From positions 62,001-126,000 of the forward strand of contig NZ_QZVR01000004.1 of the NCBI RefSeq assembly GCF_003660455.1: a stretch of DNA of 64,000 bases, read 5' to 3'. How positions within the stretch are numbered: position 1 is the first letter of the stretch; every line of letters starts with the position of its first letter. This document shows positions 10,105-19,497 of the stretch, in pieces. The position numbers and the translations under genes were made by a program. The stretch comes from Nocardioides ferulae (GTDB taxonomy: Bacteria > Actinomycetota > Actinomycetes > Propionibacteriales > Nocardioidaceae). Under the pieces are notes generated by a model. That model was not told where the DNA came from, searched no databases, and worked only from the letters and a program-made list of their open reading frames with translations.

Positions 10105-12174
10105 TCAGGCCTTGCGGTAGGCCACGGCCACCGACGGGCGGGGGAAGTCGTGCGTGTGCGGCCAGGTGCTGGCCGGGGCCTCGAAGGTGGCACCGTCGAT
10201 CTCACCGGGGTGCTGGACCGCCACGAACAGCGACCGGTCGCCGTCGGCGATCAACGGGCCGCAGGCCTCCGCGCCGCGCGGCACGGTGAGGAACTGCTGG
10301 ACCTTGCCGCGGTCCGGGCCCTCGACCGGCACCCGGAAGATGCCGTCGTTGGAGCCCAGCACGTTGCCGTCGGTGGAGATCCACAGGTTGCCGTCTTCGT
10401 CGAACGCGACGTTGTCGGGGCAGCTGATCGGGCTGACCTGGGACTTGTCGAAGCCCGCGAAGTAGGTCTCGGGGGCCTCGGGGTCGCCGCACACCAGCAT
10501 CAGGTTCCAGGTGAACGACGCCGCGGCGTGGTCCCGCTTGGCCGGCTCCAGCTCGAGCACGTAGCCGTTGCGGTTGCCTGCCTTCTTCTCCAGCGCGCCG
10601 CCCAGGCTGGAGCGGACCATCGACTCGGTGACCGGGTTCGCCTCGTCGGCCGGCATCGACTCGCTGCCACGGTTGGAGTTGTTGGTGAGCGCGACGTAGA
10701 CGCGGCCGTTGACCAGGTTGGGCTCGACGTCCTCGGGGCGGTCCATCTTGGTCGGTGCGAGCTTGTCCGCAGCGAGCCGGGTGTCGATGAGCACGTCGGC
10801 GACGCTCATGCCGGGCACGAACGACTCGGTGTCGCTGGCCAGCGCGATCCACTCGCCGGTGCCGTCGAAGGTGCCGTCGTCGGCGCCGTCGCCGGTCAGC
10901 TTGGCGACGTAGAGCGTGCCGCGCTCGAGCAGCCGCATGTTCCTCTTGCGGGCCGCGGCGTTGCCGCGCTTGTCCATCTTGTCGCGCGAGACGAACTTGT
11001 AGAGGTAGTCGCCGCGCTCGTCGTCGCCCATGTAGGCCACCACGCGGCCGTCCTTGGCGACGGCGACGTTGGCGCCCTCGTGCTTGAACCGGCCGAGCAT
11101 CGTGTGCTTGCGCGGGGTGGAGGTGGGGTCGTAGGGGTCGATCTCGACCACCCAGCCGAACCGGAACGGCTCGTGCGGCTCCTCGGTGAGGTCGAAGCGC
11201 GGGTCGACGTGGTGCCAGCCCCGACCGCCGCTGCCGCTGATGCCGTAGCGGGCGTAGGACTCGGCGTACGCCGGGTCGATGTCACCGCTCTTCTCGAAGT
11301 ACTGGTTGAAGTTCTCCTCGCCGGAGAGCACGGTGCCCCACGGCGTGGTGCCGCCGGCGCAGTTGTTCAGCGTGCCGAGCACCTTGGTGCCACTGGGGTC
11401 GGCGCTGGTCTTCAGGCGGGCGTCGCCGGCCGCGGGGCCGGTGAGCTTGAACGCCGTGTTCGCGGTGATCCGGCGGTTGTGCCGGGTGCGGCTCGGGTTC
11501 ACGGTCAGCCACGAGCCGGGCACCTTGCCGCGCTTGATCGTCACCACGGACATGCCGTGCGAGGCGAGCCCGATCCGGCGGACGGTGTCCTCGTCGTAGA
11601 CGCCCTCGGGGAACATCAGGGTCTCGTCGGTGTACTCGTGGTTGACCACGAGCAGGGCCTTCTTCTTGTCCAGCTCGAGCACGCCGACGTAGTCGCAGTT
11701 GTAGCCGAACTGGCCGGCGGCGGCCTCGGGGGTCTGGTTGCGCACGTCGAAGGCGGGCGCACCCTTGACCACCGGGTCGCCCCAGGCGATCACGACATCG
11801 CTGCGCCACCCGCTCGGCACCACGACGGCGTCCCGGCGGTTCGGGGCCACCGGGGTGAACGAGGTGCGGCCGAGGTCGCCCGCGCGACCGCGCGTGACGG
11901 GTGCGGCCGGGGTGGACGTGGCCGCCGCGGCGCCGGTGGCCTGGAAGGCCAGGCTGCCGGCGATCAGGGCGCCGGAGCCGATCGCCGCACCGCGCAACAC
12001 GGTACGCCGCTCGAGCGCCTTCGCGACGACGTCCTGGACGTGCTCGTTGCGGCTGGTGTTGGGGATGGGCTGGTCGCACGCGTTGCCGCAGCGGAACTGG
12101 CACGTCATGTGGCTGCGGGAGCCGTGCGGTCCGCTGGTCAGCAGCGGCAGGGTCCTGCGGGGGGCGATCGTCAT
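10105..12174 (-). CDS. phoX: PhoX-family (DUF839) phosphatase, Tat-exported
   Basis: Extracytoplasmic alkaline phosphatase family that releases phosphate from organic esters using Ca and Fe cofactors. 689 residues. A twin-arginine signal is visible at residues 56-57 (ERRTVLRGAAIGSG) after an unusually long N-region, followed by a hydrophobic stretch and a cleavage-like region ending near ATGAAAA. The family motif NNCAGGTTPWGTVLSGEEN is present, with its conserved Cys at residue 272. The ATG at 12174 is the only reasonable start upstream of the Tat motif. It is probably monocistronic. No Pho box was identified with confidence. Confidence 0.88.
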   Translation of the reverse strand: MTIAPRRTLPLLTSGPHGSRSHMTCQFRCGNACDQPIPNTSRNEHVQDVVAKALERRTVLRGAAIGSGALIAGSLAFQATGAAAATSTPAAPVTRGRAGDLGRTSFTPVAPNRRDAVVVPSGWRSDVVIAWGDPVVKGAPAFDVRNQTPEAAAGQFGYNCDYVGVLELDKKKALLVVNHEYTDETLMFPEGVYDEDTVRRIGLASHGMSVVTIKRGKVPGSWLTVNPSRTRHNRRITANTAFKLTGPAAGDARLKTSADPSGTKVLGTLNNCAGGTTPWGTVLSGEENFNQYFEKSGDIDPAYAESYARYGISGSGGRGWHHVDPRFDLTEEPHEPFRFGWVVEIDPYDPTSTPRKHTMLGRFKHEGANVAVAKDGRVVAYMGDDERGDYLYKFVSRDKMDKRGNAAARKRNMRLLERGTLYVAKLTGDGADDGTFDGTGEWIALASDTESFVPGMSVADVLIDTRLAADKLAPTKMDRPEDVEPNLVNGRVYVALTNNSNRGSESMPADEANPVTESMVRSSLGGALEKKAGNRNGYVLELEPAKRDHAAASFTWNLMLVCGDPEAPETYFAGFDKSQVSPISCPDNVAFDEDGNLWISTDGNVLGSNDGIFRVPVEGPDRGKVQQFLTVPRGAEACGPLIADGDRSLFVAVQHPGEIDGATFEAPASTWPHTHDFPRPSVAVAYRKA

Positions 12175-12318
12175 CTGCGTCCTCGTCCTCGGGTGTGCTC
12201 GTGTCAGGGGGCAGCCCGGACCGTAGGGACGTCAGATGGAGGGCGCGGGGAGCGCAGGTGACGGGGGGATGAACGTCTCGAGCCGCGGCGGCGCGGCGGT
12301 CGGGAGGGTGGCAGCGCG

Positions 12319-13233
12319 TCAGACGGCCGAGGCCTCGGCGGTGAGCCGCAGCTGGCGCCGCCGGTGGTTGGTGGCCTCGACGGTGAACACCGACAGCGCG
12401 ACCCAGACCAGCAGGAACCCGGCCCACCGGCCCGGCGGCATGTCCTCTCCGAACCAGAGCACCCCAAGCGCGAACTGCAGGATCGGCGCGAGGTACTGCA
12501 GCAGCCCCAGCGTCACCATCGAGACCCGCGTCGCCGCGGCGCCGAAGCAGATGAGCGGCACCGCGGTGATCACGCCGGTCGTGGCGAACAGCAGCGCGTG
12601 CCCGACCCCGTGGTGGCCGAACGAGGAGTCGCCGGTGGCGGCCAGGAATCCGAGGTAGGCCGCGGCGACCGGGGTCAGCACGATCGTCTCCAGCGTCAGG
12701 CTCTCCAGGGCGCCGGAGTTCGCGGTCTTCTTCAGCAGCCCGTAGCTGCCGAACGAGAACGCCAGCACCAGCGCGACGTACGGCGGTCGCCCGTAGTCCC
12801 AGGTGAGCACGGCGACCGCGCTGGCGGCCACGCCCATCGCCACCCACTGCAGCGGACGCAGCCGCTCGCCGAGCAGGAAGACGCCCATCAGCACCGTGAC
12901 CAGGGGGTTGATGAAGTAGCCCAGCGACGCCTCGACGACCCGGCCGTTGTTCACACCCCAGATGTAGGTCGCCCAGTTCACGCTGATCGTCACCGCGCCG
13001 AGGCTGAGCAGCAGCAGCGTGCGCCGGTCCCGGAACAGCGCGACCAGCTGTCGCCGGCGTGAGAGTGCCAGGACCAGGACGACGGTGGTCAGCGCCGACC
13101 AGACGATGCGGTGGCCGAGGATCTCCACCGCCCCGGCGGGCTCCAGCAGCGGCCAGTAGAGGGGGAACGCGCCCCAGATGAGGTAGGCCACGACACCGAG
13201 CCAGAACCCACGACGCGACTCCGACACCGCCAC
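12319..13233 (-). CDS. rarD: RarD-like EamA-family transporter
   Basis: 304 residues, about ten hydrophobic helices in two EamA-type repeats. The start RRGFWLGVVAYLIWGAFPLYWPL and the stretch YFINPLVTVLMGVFLLGERL are typical of RarD, a drug/metabolite-type permease of unknown natural substrate. The ATG at 13233 lies just before the conserved region. It reads towards phoX with a 144-base gap that shows no clear terminator. Confidence 0.85.
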   Translation of the reverse strand: MAVSESRRGFWLGVVAYLIWGAFPLYWPLLEPAGAVEILGHRIVWSALTTVVLVLALSRRRQLVALFRDRRTLLLLSLGAVTISVNWATYIWGVNNGRVVEASLGYFINPLVTVLMGVFLLGERLRPLQWVAMGVAASAVAVLTWDYGRPPYVALVLAFSFGSYGLLKKTANSGALESLTLETIVLTPVAAAYLGFLAATGDSSFGHHGVGHALLFATTGVITAVPLICFGAAATRVSMVTLGLLQYLAPILQFALGVLWFGEDMPPGRWAGFLLVWVALSVFTVEATNHRRRQLRLTAEASAV

Positions 13234-13347
13234 ATTCTAGGAGGGCGCTCCTGTGGCCGGACGCCGGGCTGCGTCGGCGGCGGGGCAGGGCTTGCCGGAT
13301 GCGCCGGGTCGGCGAGACTGGAGCTCCGTCACCACGCAGGAGGACCC

Positions 13348-13752
13348 ATGAGCCACCGCCTCTGCTGCCGCGCCGGCGTCGTCGCGGTGCTCCCGCTCCT
13401 CGCGGTGCTGACATGGCCGGGCACCGCGCCGGCGTCCGCCGCGGCCGAGGACCTGCCCGAGCGCCGGATCACCATCCACGGCACCGAGCCCAAGCAGCAC
13501 GTCTTCGGCATCCGCGGCCGGGTGGAGGGCGCCTGGGCCGAGAAGCGGGTGACGGTGCAGCGCAAGAACTGCCGCGACTGCGGCTGGTTCGCCTGGCGTA
13601 CGGTGCGCACCGACACCGACAAGCGGTACGCCGCTCGCGTGCGGCCCTCGGCCGAGCCTGGGGTGGTCTGCTACCGGGCGAAGGTGCGAGCCACCCAGCG
13701 GTGGGCGGTGAGTCACTCCTCGCAGGTGTGCCTGGTGACCCGCCGGCTGTGA
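13348..13752 (+). CDS. small secreted protein of unknown function
   Basis: 134 residues from an ATG preceded by a strong ribosome-binding site, AGGAGGA at 13339-13345. The N-terminus is a clear signal peptide (basic MSHRLCCRAG, hydrophobic core, cleavage near ASAAAED). The mature part has four Cys (in KNCRDCGW, VCYRAK and QVCLV) and a VTVQ...W..VRTD..RYAARVR pattern like a single extracellular beta-sandwich. A similar pattern appears at the C-terminus of the secreted protein at 43238-43978. I recognise no named family. Confidence 0.7.
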   Translation: MSHRLCCRAGVVAVLPLLAVLTWPGTAPASAAAEDLPERRITIHGTEPKQHVFGIRGRVEGAWAEKRVTVQRKNCRDCGWFAWRTVRTDTDKRYAARVRPSAEPGVVCYRAKVRATQRWAVSHSSQVCLVTRRL

Positions 13753-13795
13753 GCATGACCCCGGGGCTCCGGGATGCTCGGGAGGCCGGCCCCGC

Positions 13796-14164
13796 GTGGG
13801 CATCGGCCCGTTGACGGCGGGCGCGCGATCGAGCAGCATCACCGAGGTGAGCACAGACACCGGCGTCCGGGCCCAGCAGTCACCGCGGACAGCCGCCGTC
13901 GCGGGCGCCGCCACCTTCGTCCCCATCGTCGCCGTCGCCTACCTGGCCTGGCAGATCCTGGAGGACGGGCGCGAGACGCTGACCAGGTCGGACTTCGCGC
14001 CGTGGTTGCTGGTCACGGCGGCCGTCGCCGTGGTGACCTGCGCGACGACCGCGCTCCTGTGGCGCAGGGGCCGGATCGGCGTGGCGCTCGGAGCCGTTCT
14101 CGCGGTGCTGGCGATCGTTGCCGGCCTGGCCGTCGACCTCGTCAGCTCGGGCGGCCTGGCCTGA
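13796..14164 (+). CDS. small membrane protein of unknown function
   Basis: 122 residues from a GTG at 13796 with GGAGG ten bases upstream; an in-frame GTG at 13847 would give 105 residues and removes an uninformative N-terminus. Three hydrophobic stretches are visible (about residues 36-52, 69-87 and 93-115), separated by a short acidic and a short basic loop. No family is recognised. It ends 35 bases before the convergent korB. Confidence 0.55.
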   Translation: MGIGPLTAGARSSSITEVSTDTGVRAQQSPRTAAVAGAATFVPIVAVAYLAWQILEDGRETLTRSDFAPWLLVTAAVAVVTCATTALLWRRGRIGVALGAVLAVLAIVAGLAVDLVSSGGLA

Positions 14165-14198
14165 CGGGGGCTCGTTCAGCCCCGGCCCGGATCCCGGC

Positions 14199-15305
14199 TC
14201 AGACGGCCGTCCAGGTGTCGCCGCCGCCGATGAGCGCGGCGAGCCGCTCCGTGGGCTCGCCACTCACCGCGGACTTCGCGGTGGCGACCTGGCCGCGCGC
14301 CTGGTCGTCGTAGGTGGGGCGGTCGACCTGGCGGAAGATGCCGATCGGCGCCTGGTGCAGGTAGTCGTTGGCGGTGAGCCGGGAGATCGCGAACGCCATG
14401 GTGGGGTCGGGGTTGTGCGCGTCGTGCACGAGGATCGCGTCCTCGCCGACGTCGGCGACCAGCGCGACCTTCACCCCGCCGGTCTCGGTGTCGCGGATCA
14501 GGCCCTTGGCGCCGTCGGCGCCGAACCGGATCGGCTCGCCGTGGACGAGCGGGATGATCGCGTCGGCCTTGGTGTCGCCGGACTTGATCGCGTCGAAGGC
14601 GCCGTCGTTGAAGATCGGGCAGTTCTGGTAGATCTCGACCAGCGAGGTGCCGCGGTGGGCGGCGGCCGCGGCGAGCACCGAGGTGAGGTGCTTGCGGTCG
14701 GAGTCGACGGTGCGCGCCACGAAGGTGCCCTCGGCGCCGAGCGCCAGCGAGACCGGGTTGAACGGGTGGTCCAGGGAGCCCATCGGGGTCGACTTGGTGA
14801 TCTTGCCGGCCTCGGAGGTGGGGGAGTACTGGCCCTTGGTGAGGCCGTAGATGCGGTTGTTGAACAGCAGGATCGTCATGTTGACGTTGCGCCGCAGCGC
14901 GTGGATCAGGTGGTTGCCGCCGATGGAGAGCGCGTCTCCGTCGCCGGTGACCACCCACACCGAGAGGTCCTCGCGGGCGGTGGCCAGGCCGGTGGCGATC
15001 GCCGGGGCCCGGCCGTGGATGGAGTGCATCCCGAACGTGTCGAGGTAGTAGGGGAACCGGCTGGAGCAGCCGATGCCGGAGACGAACACGATGTTCTCGC
15101 GCCGCAGGCCCAGGTCGGGCAGGAAGCCCTGCACCGCCTTGAGCACGGCGTAGTCGCCGCAGCCGGGGCACCAGCGGACCTCCTGGTCGGAGGTGAAGTC
15201 CTTGCCGGTCTGCGGTTCGTCGGTGGTCGGGACCAGCTCGACGCCGGAGCGCAGGGCGGGGATGCCCAGCTCGGTGGTGTGGTCGGAGGGCTGGGTGGTG
15301 GTCAT
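14199..15305 (-). CDS. korB: 2-oxoacid:ferredoxin oxidoreductase beta subunit
   Basis: TPP-binding half of 2-oxoglutarate:ferredoxin oxidoreductase, which converts 2-oxoglutarate to succinyl-CoA while reducing ferredoxin. 368 residues. WCPGCGDYAVLKA and GIGCSSRFPYY supply Fe-S and TPP contacts, and GDGDALSIGGNHLIHALRRN is the TPP/Mg motif. The ATG overlaps the korA stop (ATGA). Aerobic actinobacteria such as Mycobacterium use KorAB as a TCA-cycle alternative to the 2-oxoglutarate dehydrogenase complex; the exact substrate here is inferred. Confidence 0.92.
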   Translation of the reverse strand: MTTTQPSDHTTELGIPALRSGVELVPTTDEPQTGKDFTSDQEVRWCPGCGDYAVLKAVQGFLPDLGLRRENIVFVSGIGCSSRFPYYLDTFGMHSIHGRAPAIATGLATAREDLSVWVVTGDGDALSIGGNHLIHALRRNVNMTILLFNNRIYGLTKGQYSPTSEAGKITKSTPMGSLDHPFNPVSLALGAEGTFVARTVDSDRKHLTSVLAAAAAHRGTSLVEIYQNCPIFNDGAFDAIKSGDTKADAIIPLVHGEPIRFGADGAKGLIRDTETGGVKVALVADVGEDAILVHDAHNPDPTMAFAISRLTANDYLHQAPIGIFRQVDRPTYDDQARGQVATAKSAVSGEPTERLAALIGGGDTWTAV

Positions 15306-17314
15306 CGGATCGCCTTCGCGTGCTTGTCTGCGGGGCTGTCGGGCTCGGAGCCGGAGAGGTCGACGGGGGCGCCCTCGACCTGGGCGACCAGCTCGCCGAT
15401 GGCCGCGGCGAGGTCGGCGGCCTTCAGCGGCAGGCCGCGCACGTCGTTGTAGCCGACGGCGTCGACGAGGTACTTGGCCCGGACCAGCATCGAGAGCTGG
15501 CCGAGGTTCATCTCGGGAACGAGGACCTTCTCGTAGCGCGACAGGATCTCGCCGAGGTCCTTCGGGAACGGGTTGAGGTGGCGCAGGTGCACCTGGGCGA
15601 CGTCGTAGCCGGCCTTGCGCACTCGACGTACGCCGGCGCCGATCGGCCCGTAGGTGGAGCCCCAGCCGAGCACGAGCACCTTGGCCCGGCCCGAGGGGTC
15701 GTCGACCTCGAGCGGGGGCAGTGAGTCGGCGATCCGGTCGACCTTGGCCTGGCGGGTGCGGACCATCAGGTCGTGGTTGGCGGGGTCGTAGGAGATGTTG
15801 CCGTGACCGTCGGCCTTCTCGAGGCCGCCGATGCGGTGCTCGAGCCCGGCGGTGCCCGGCACCGCCCACGGACGGGCCAGGGTCTCCTCGTCGCGCAGGT
15901 AGGGCCAGAACTCCTCGACCTCGGTGACCGTGCCGTCCTTGGCGGTCTGCTCGACGGTGTGGTTGCGCGCGGTGGCGAACGCGGGGTCGATGACCGGCAG
16001 GTCGGCGACCTCGGGGATCCGCCACGGCTCCGATCCGTTGGCGAGGTAGCCGTCGGAGAGCAGCATCACCGGGGTGCGGTAGGTGACCGCGATGCGCGCG
16101 GCCTCGACGGCGGCGTCGAAGCAGTCGCCGGGCGACTGGGGGGCGACGATCGGCACGGGGGCCTCGCCGTTGCGTCCGAACATCGCCTGGAGCAGGTCGG
16201 CCTGCTCGGTCTTGGTGGGCAGCCCGGTCGAGGGGCCGCCGCGCTGCACGTTGACGATCAGCAGCGGCAGCTCGGTCATCACCGCGAGGCCGATCGTCTC
16301 GGACTTCAGCGCGACGCCGGGCCCGGAGGTCGAGGTGACGCCGAGGGCGCCGCCGAACGAGGCGCCGAGGGCGGCGCCGATGCCGGCGATCTCGTCCTCG
16401 GCCTGGAAGGTCGTGACGCCGAACGCCTTGTGCTTGCTCAGCTCGTGGAGGATGTCGGACGCCGGGGTGATCGGGTAGGTGCCGAGGAAGAGCGGCAGGC
16501 CGGACTGGACGCCGGCGGCGACCAGGCCGTAGGCGAGCGCCAGGTTGCCGGTGATGTTGCGGTAGGTGCCGGCCGAGACCGGCGCGGGCTTGATCTCGTA
16601 GGAGACCGCGAACGCCTCGGTGGTCTCGCCGAAGTTCCAGCCGGCCTTGAACGCGGTGATGTTCGCGTCGCGGATGGCCTCGACCTTGGCGAAGCGCCGC
16701 TCCAGGAACGCGATCGTGGACTCGGTGGGGCGGCCGTACATCCACGACAGCAGGCCGAGCGCGAACATGTTCTTGGCCCGGGCGGCGTCCTTGCGGGAGA
16801 GCCCGAACTCCTTGACCGCCTCGACGGTCATGCCGGTGAGGTCGACCGGGTGCACGGCGAACTCGGCGAGCGAGTCGTCCTCGAGCGGGTTGGCGGCGTA
16901 GCCCGCCTTGGCCAGGTTGCGCGCGGTGAAGTCGTGGGTGTCGACGATGATCGTCGCGCCCTTGGGCAGGTCGGAGAGGTTCGCCTTGAGCGCCGCCGGG
17001 TTCATCGAGACCAGCACGTCGGGGGCGTCGCCGGGCGTGAGGATGTCGTGGTCGGCGAAGTGCACCTGGAACGACGACACGCCGGGGATGGTGCCCTGGG
17101 GAGCCCGGATCTCGGCGGGGAAGTTCGGCAGCGTCGCCAGGTCGTTGCCGAACGAGGCGGACTCCTGGGTGAACCGGTCACCCGTCAGCTGCATGCCGTC
17201 GCCGGAGTCGCCGGCGAACCGGATGATCACCCGGTCGAGCTGCTTGACCTGCTTGGACACTGCGCCCACTTCCTGGCTTGCCGATTCTGCTGGGTCCGAC
17301 ATCTTGGTGGCCAC
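15302..17314 (-). CDS. korA: 2-oxoacid:ferredoxin oxidoreductase alpha subunit (gamma-alpha fusion)
   Basis: 670 residues. The N-terminal gamma domain (about residues 25-200) begins RVIIRFAGDSGDGMQLTGDR; the alpha domain follows (about 230-620) with GTYPITPASDILHELSKHK and TSTSGPGVALKSETIGLAV. This gamma-alpha fusion is the usual actinobacterial KorA. A GTG at 17314 is used here; an ATG at 17302 (MSDPAES) is an alternative. It forms a two-gene operon with korB and is divergent from the sulfate importer, with which it shares a 9-base motif in the intergenic region. Confidence 0.93.
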   Translation of the reverse strand: MATKMSDPAESASQEVGAVSKQVKQLDRVIIRFAGDSGDGMQLTGDRFTQESASFGNDLATLPNFPAEIRAPQGTIPGVSSFQVHFADHDILTPGDAPDVLVSMNPAALKANLSDLPKGATIIVDTHDFTARNLAKAGYAANPLEDDSLAEFAVHPVDLTGMTVEAVKEFGLSRKDAARAKNMFALGLLSWMYGRPTESTIAFLERRFAKVEAIRDANITAFKAGWNFGETTEAFAVSYEIKPAPVSAGTYRNITGNLALAYGLVAAGVQSGLPLFLGTYPITPASDILHELSKHKAFGVTTFQAEDEIAGIGAALGASFGGALGVTSTSGPGVALKSETIGLAVMTELPLLIVNVQRGGPSTGLPTKTEQADLLQAMFGRNGEAPVPIVAPQSPGDCFDAAVEAARIAVTYRTPVMLLSDGYLANGSEPWRIPEVADLPVIDPAFATARNHTVEQTAKDGTVTEVEEFWPYLRDEETLARPWAVPGTAGLEHRIGGLEKADGHGNISYDPANHDLMVRTRQAKVDRIADSLPPLEVDDPSGRAKVLVLGWGSTYGPIGAGVRRVRKAGYDVAQVHLRHLNPFPKDLGEILSRYEKVLVPEMNLGQLSMLVRAKYLVDAVGYNDVRGLPLKAADLAAAIGELVAQVEGAPVDLSGSEPDSPADKHAKAIR

Positions 17315-17405
17315 GGCCCGAGACGACCGTCACCGGATCGTACTCCCGGTATGCGCGGACATAGAACGTGTTCCAGTTCTTCGTCCGGACGGGCCGAGTT
17401 AGTCC

Positions 17406-17510
17406 CACCTTAGTCAGTCAACAGCGGCGCGGCGGTCTGTCTTCCGGACTGGACCGGTGACACACCGCACCCCCTGCCGGCTGACCTATTCGAGTAAATC
17501 CACTAAGGTG
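17406..17510. promoter_or_regulatory. divergent korA/sulfate-importer promoter region with an inverted ACTAAGGTG pair
   Basis: CACCTTAGT at 17406-17414 and ACTAAGGTG at 17502-17510 are exact reverse complements, one copy facing each operon. On the sulfate side CTGACC (17481-17486), a 17-base spacer and TAAGGT (17504-17509) look like a -35/-10 pair. On the kor side no good -35 lies at the same distance. The rest of the 245-base gap holds no other clear signal. The copies could be parts of two similar promoters or a shared operator. Confidence 0.4.
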
Positions 17511-17559
17511 ATCGACATTAGGCAGTAACTGACCTGCCCCACCCGAAGGGATGACCGAC

Positions 17560-18612
17560 ATGCGTGACCTGCGGACGAGGACGACGAGGCTGGCAGCGCT
17601 CGCGGCGGCGGGGGCGTTGGCGACCGCCGCCTGCTCCACGGCGAGCGGCGACGAGAGCTCCGGGCCGACGGTGAACATCAACGCGTTCTCGGTGATGGAG
17701 GCCGCCAACGAGCCCGTCTTCGCCGACTTCGTCGGCACCGGCGCCGGCGACGGCGTCCAGTTCGAGACCTCCTACGGCGCCTCGGGCGACCAGAGCCGCG
17801 CCGTCGCGGCAGGCGCCGACGCCGACGTCGTGCACTACTCGCTGGAGACCGACGTGACCCGCCTGGTCGACGAGGGTCTGGTCGCCGAGGACTGGAAGGA
17901 GAACGCCACCGGGGGCATCGCGACCTCCTCGGTCGTCGTCTTCGTGGTGCGGGAGGGCAATCCCGAGGGCATCGAGACCTGGGACGATCTGGTCGAGCCG
18001 GGCGTCGAGGTCATCACCCCGAACCCCGGCTCCTCCGGCTCCGCGCGGTGGAACATCCTGGCCGCCTGGGGCCACGCGGTCGGCAACGGAGGCAGCGAGG
18101 ACGACGCGCGCGAGTTCGTCTCGGCCCTGCTGGAGAACACGATCGCCCTGCCGGGGAGTGCCCGCGAGGCCACCACCGCGTTCACCGACGGCAGCGGGGA
18201 CGTGCTGATCTCCTACGAGAACGAGGCGATCCTCGCCAAGCAGAGCGGTGCCGAGATCGACTACGTGCTGCCGCCCGACACCCTGCTCATCGAGAACCCC
18301 GCCGCCGTGACCGAGGACGCGAGCGAGGCCGCCGAGGCGTTCCTGGCGTTCATGACCAGCCCGGAGGCGCAGGCCGACTACGCCCAGTCCGGCTTCCGCC
18401 CGGTCGTCGACGGCGTCGAGATCGGCGACGTGGAGGGTGCCAACGACCCGGCCGACCCGTTCCCGACTCCGGAACAGCTGTGGACCATCGACGGCGACTT
18501 CGGCGGCTGGGGCGACGCTGCCGACCGCTTCTTCGGCGACGGCGAGGACGGCAACCCCTTGGGCGTCATCACCGAGCTCCAGCAGGAGACCGGCACCGTC
18601 GGTGAGGAGTAG
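17560..18612 (+). CDS. sulfate ABC transporter substrate-binding lipoprotein
   Basis: Captures sulfate or thiosulfate outside the membrane for the CysTWA importer. 350 residues from the ATG at 17560; the ATG at 17551 touches the GAAGGG ribosome-binding site, so the second ATG, nine bases away, fits better. A signal peptide ends in a lipobox (LATAACS, Cys25). ETSYGASGDQSRAVAAGADADVV and SSGSARWNILAAWG are typical of Sbp/CysP proteins. It is followed three bases later by cysT. Sbp and CysP cannot be told apart from the sequence alone. Confidence 0.9.
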   Translation: MRDLRTRTTRLAALAAAGALATAACSTASGDESSGPTVNINAFSVMEAANEPVFADFVGTGAGDGVQFETSYGASGDQSRAVAAGADADVVHYSLETDVTRLVDEGLVAEDWKENATGGIATSSVVVFVVREGNPEGIETWDDLVEPGVEVITPNPGSSGSARWNILAAWGHAVGNGGSEDDAREFVSALLENTIALPGSAREATTAFTDGSGDVLISYENEAILAKQSGAEIDYVLPPDTLLIENPAAVTEDASEAAEAFLAFMTSPEAQADYAQSGFRPVVDGVEIGDVEGANDPADPFPTPEQLWTIDGDFGGWGDAADRFFGDGEDGNPLGVITELQQETGTVGEE

Positions 18613-18615
18613 ATC

Positions 18616-19497
18616 GTGACCTCCGTGCTCACCGCACCCGCGGTCGAACCCCCGGCGGCGTCCCCCAGGGGGCGCCGCCGGGCACGCCGCTCCCCCCGCT
18701 CTGCCCCCCGCAGCACGCTGACTCGTGGCTCCGCGCTGGGCCTGGGGATCGCCATGGTGTGGTTCAGCCTGCTGGTGCTGATCCCGCTGACCGCCGTGGT
18801 CGCCACCGCGGGCGAGGGCGGCTGGGACCGCTACCTCTCCGTGCTCCGCAACGACCAGACCTGGGCAGCGGTGACCCTCACCGTCGGGCAGGCGCTGCTC
18901 GTCACCGCGCTGAACGTGGTGGTCGGCACGGTCATCGCCTGGGTGCTGGTGCGGGATCGGTTCTGGGGGAAGGCCGCGCTCGACGTCGTCATCGACGTCC
19001 CGTTCGCGCTCCCCACGATCGTGGCCGGCCTGGTGCTGCTCTCGCTCTACGGGCCGAACAGCCCGCTCGGAGTGCACTGGGCGTTCACCGAGCACGCCGT
19101 GACGCTGGCCCTGGCCTTCGTCACCCTGCCGTTCGTCGTGCGCACCGTGCAGCCGGTCCTGGAGGAGCTCGAGGTGGACGTCGAGGAGGCGGCCGCCTCG
19201 CTCGGCGCCCGCCGCGGCACCATCCTGCGGCGGATCCTGCTGCCGTCGCTCGCGCCGGCGATCGCCGCCGGTGCCGCGCTCTCCTTCGCACGGGCGATCT
19301 CGGAGTACGGCTCGCTCGTCCTGCTCAGCGGCAACCGCCCCTACGAGACCGAGGTGGTGTCGGTGCGCGTGCTGACCTTCATCGAGAACGGCAACACCGC
19401 CTCGGCGGCGGCGTTGGCCTCGGTGATGCTGGCGATCGCGCTGGTCGTCATCGTCGCGCTCGACCTGGTCCAGCGGAGGGTGGCGCGTCGTGGTTGA
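18616..19497 (+). CDS. cysT: sulfate ABC transporter permease CysT
   Basis: One of the two membrane subunits of the sulfate importer. 293 residues with six predicted helices after a basic, Pro/Arg-rich N-terminus of about 40 residues. The coupling loop EEAAASLGARRGTILRRILL (about residues 190-210) is the EAA motif that docks on CysA. The GTG start has GAGGAG seven bases upstream. It overlaps cysW by eight bases. Confidence 0.92.
   Translation: MTSVLTAPAVEPPAASPRGRRRARRSPRSAPRSTLTRGSALGLGIAMVWFSLLVLIPLTAVVATAGEGGWDRYLSVLRNDQTWAAVTLTVGQALLVTALNVVVGTVIAWVLVRDRFWGKAALDVVIDVPFALPTIVAGLVLLSLYGPNSPLGVHWAFTEHAVTLALAFVTLPFVVRTVQPVLEELEVDVEEAAASLGARRGTILRRILLPSLAPAIAAGAALSFARAISEYGSLVLLSGNRPYETEVVSVRVLTFIENGNTASAAALASVMLAIALVVIVALDLVQRRVARRG

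Noticed and set aside
10150..12261. 700-codon plus-strand frame opposite phoX
   Set aside because: Composition typical of an antisense shadow (Val/Gly/His/Arg repeats); phoX on the minus strand has signal, family motifs and a terminator.
17551..17559. ATG at 17551 as start of the sulfate-binding protein
   Set aside because: It directly abuts the GAAGGG ribosome-binding site; the ATG at 17560 has proper spacing and gives a better signal peptide.
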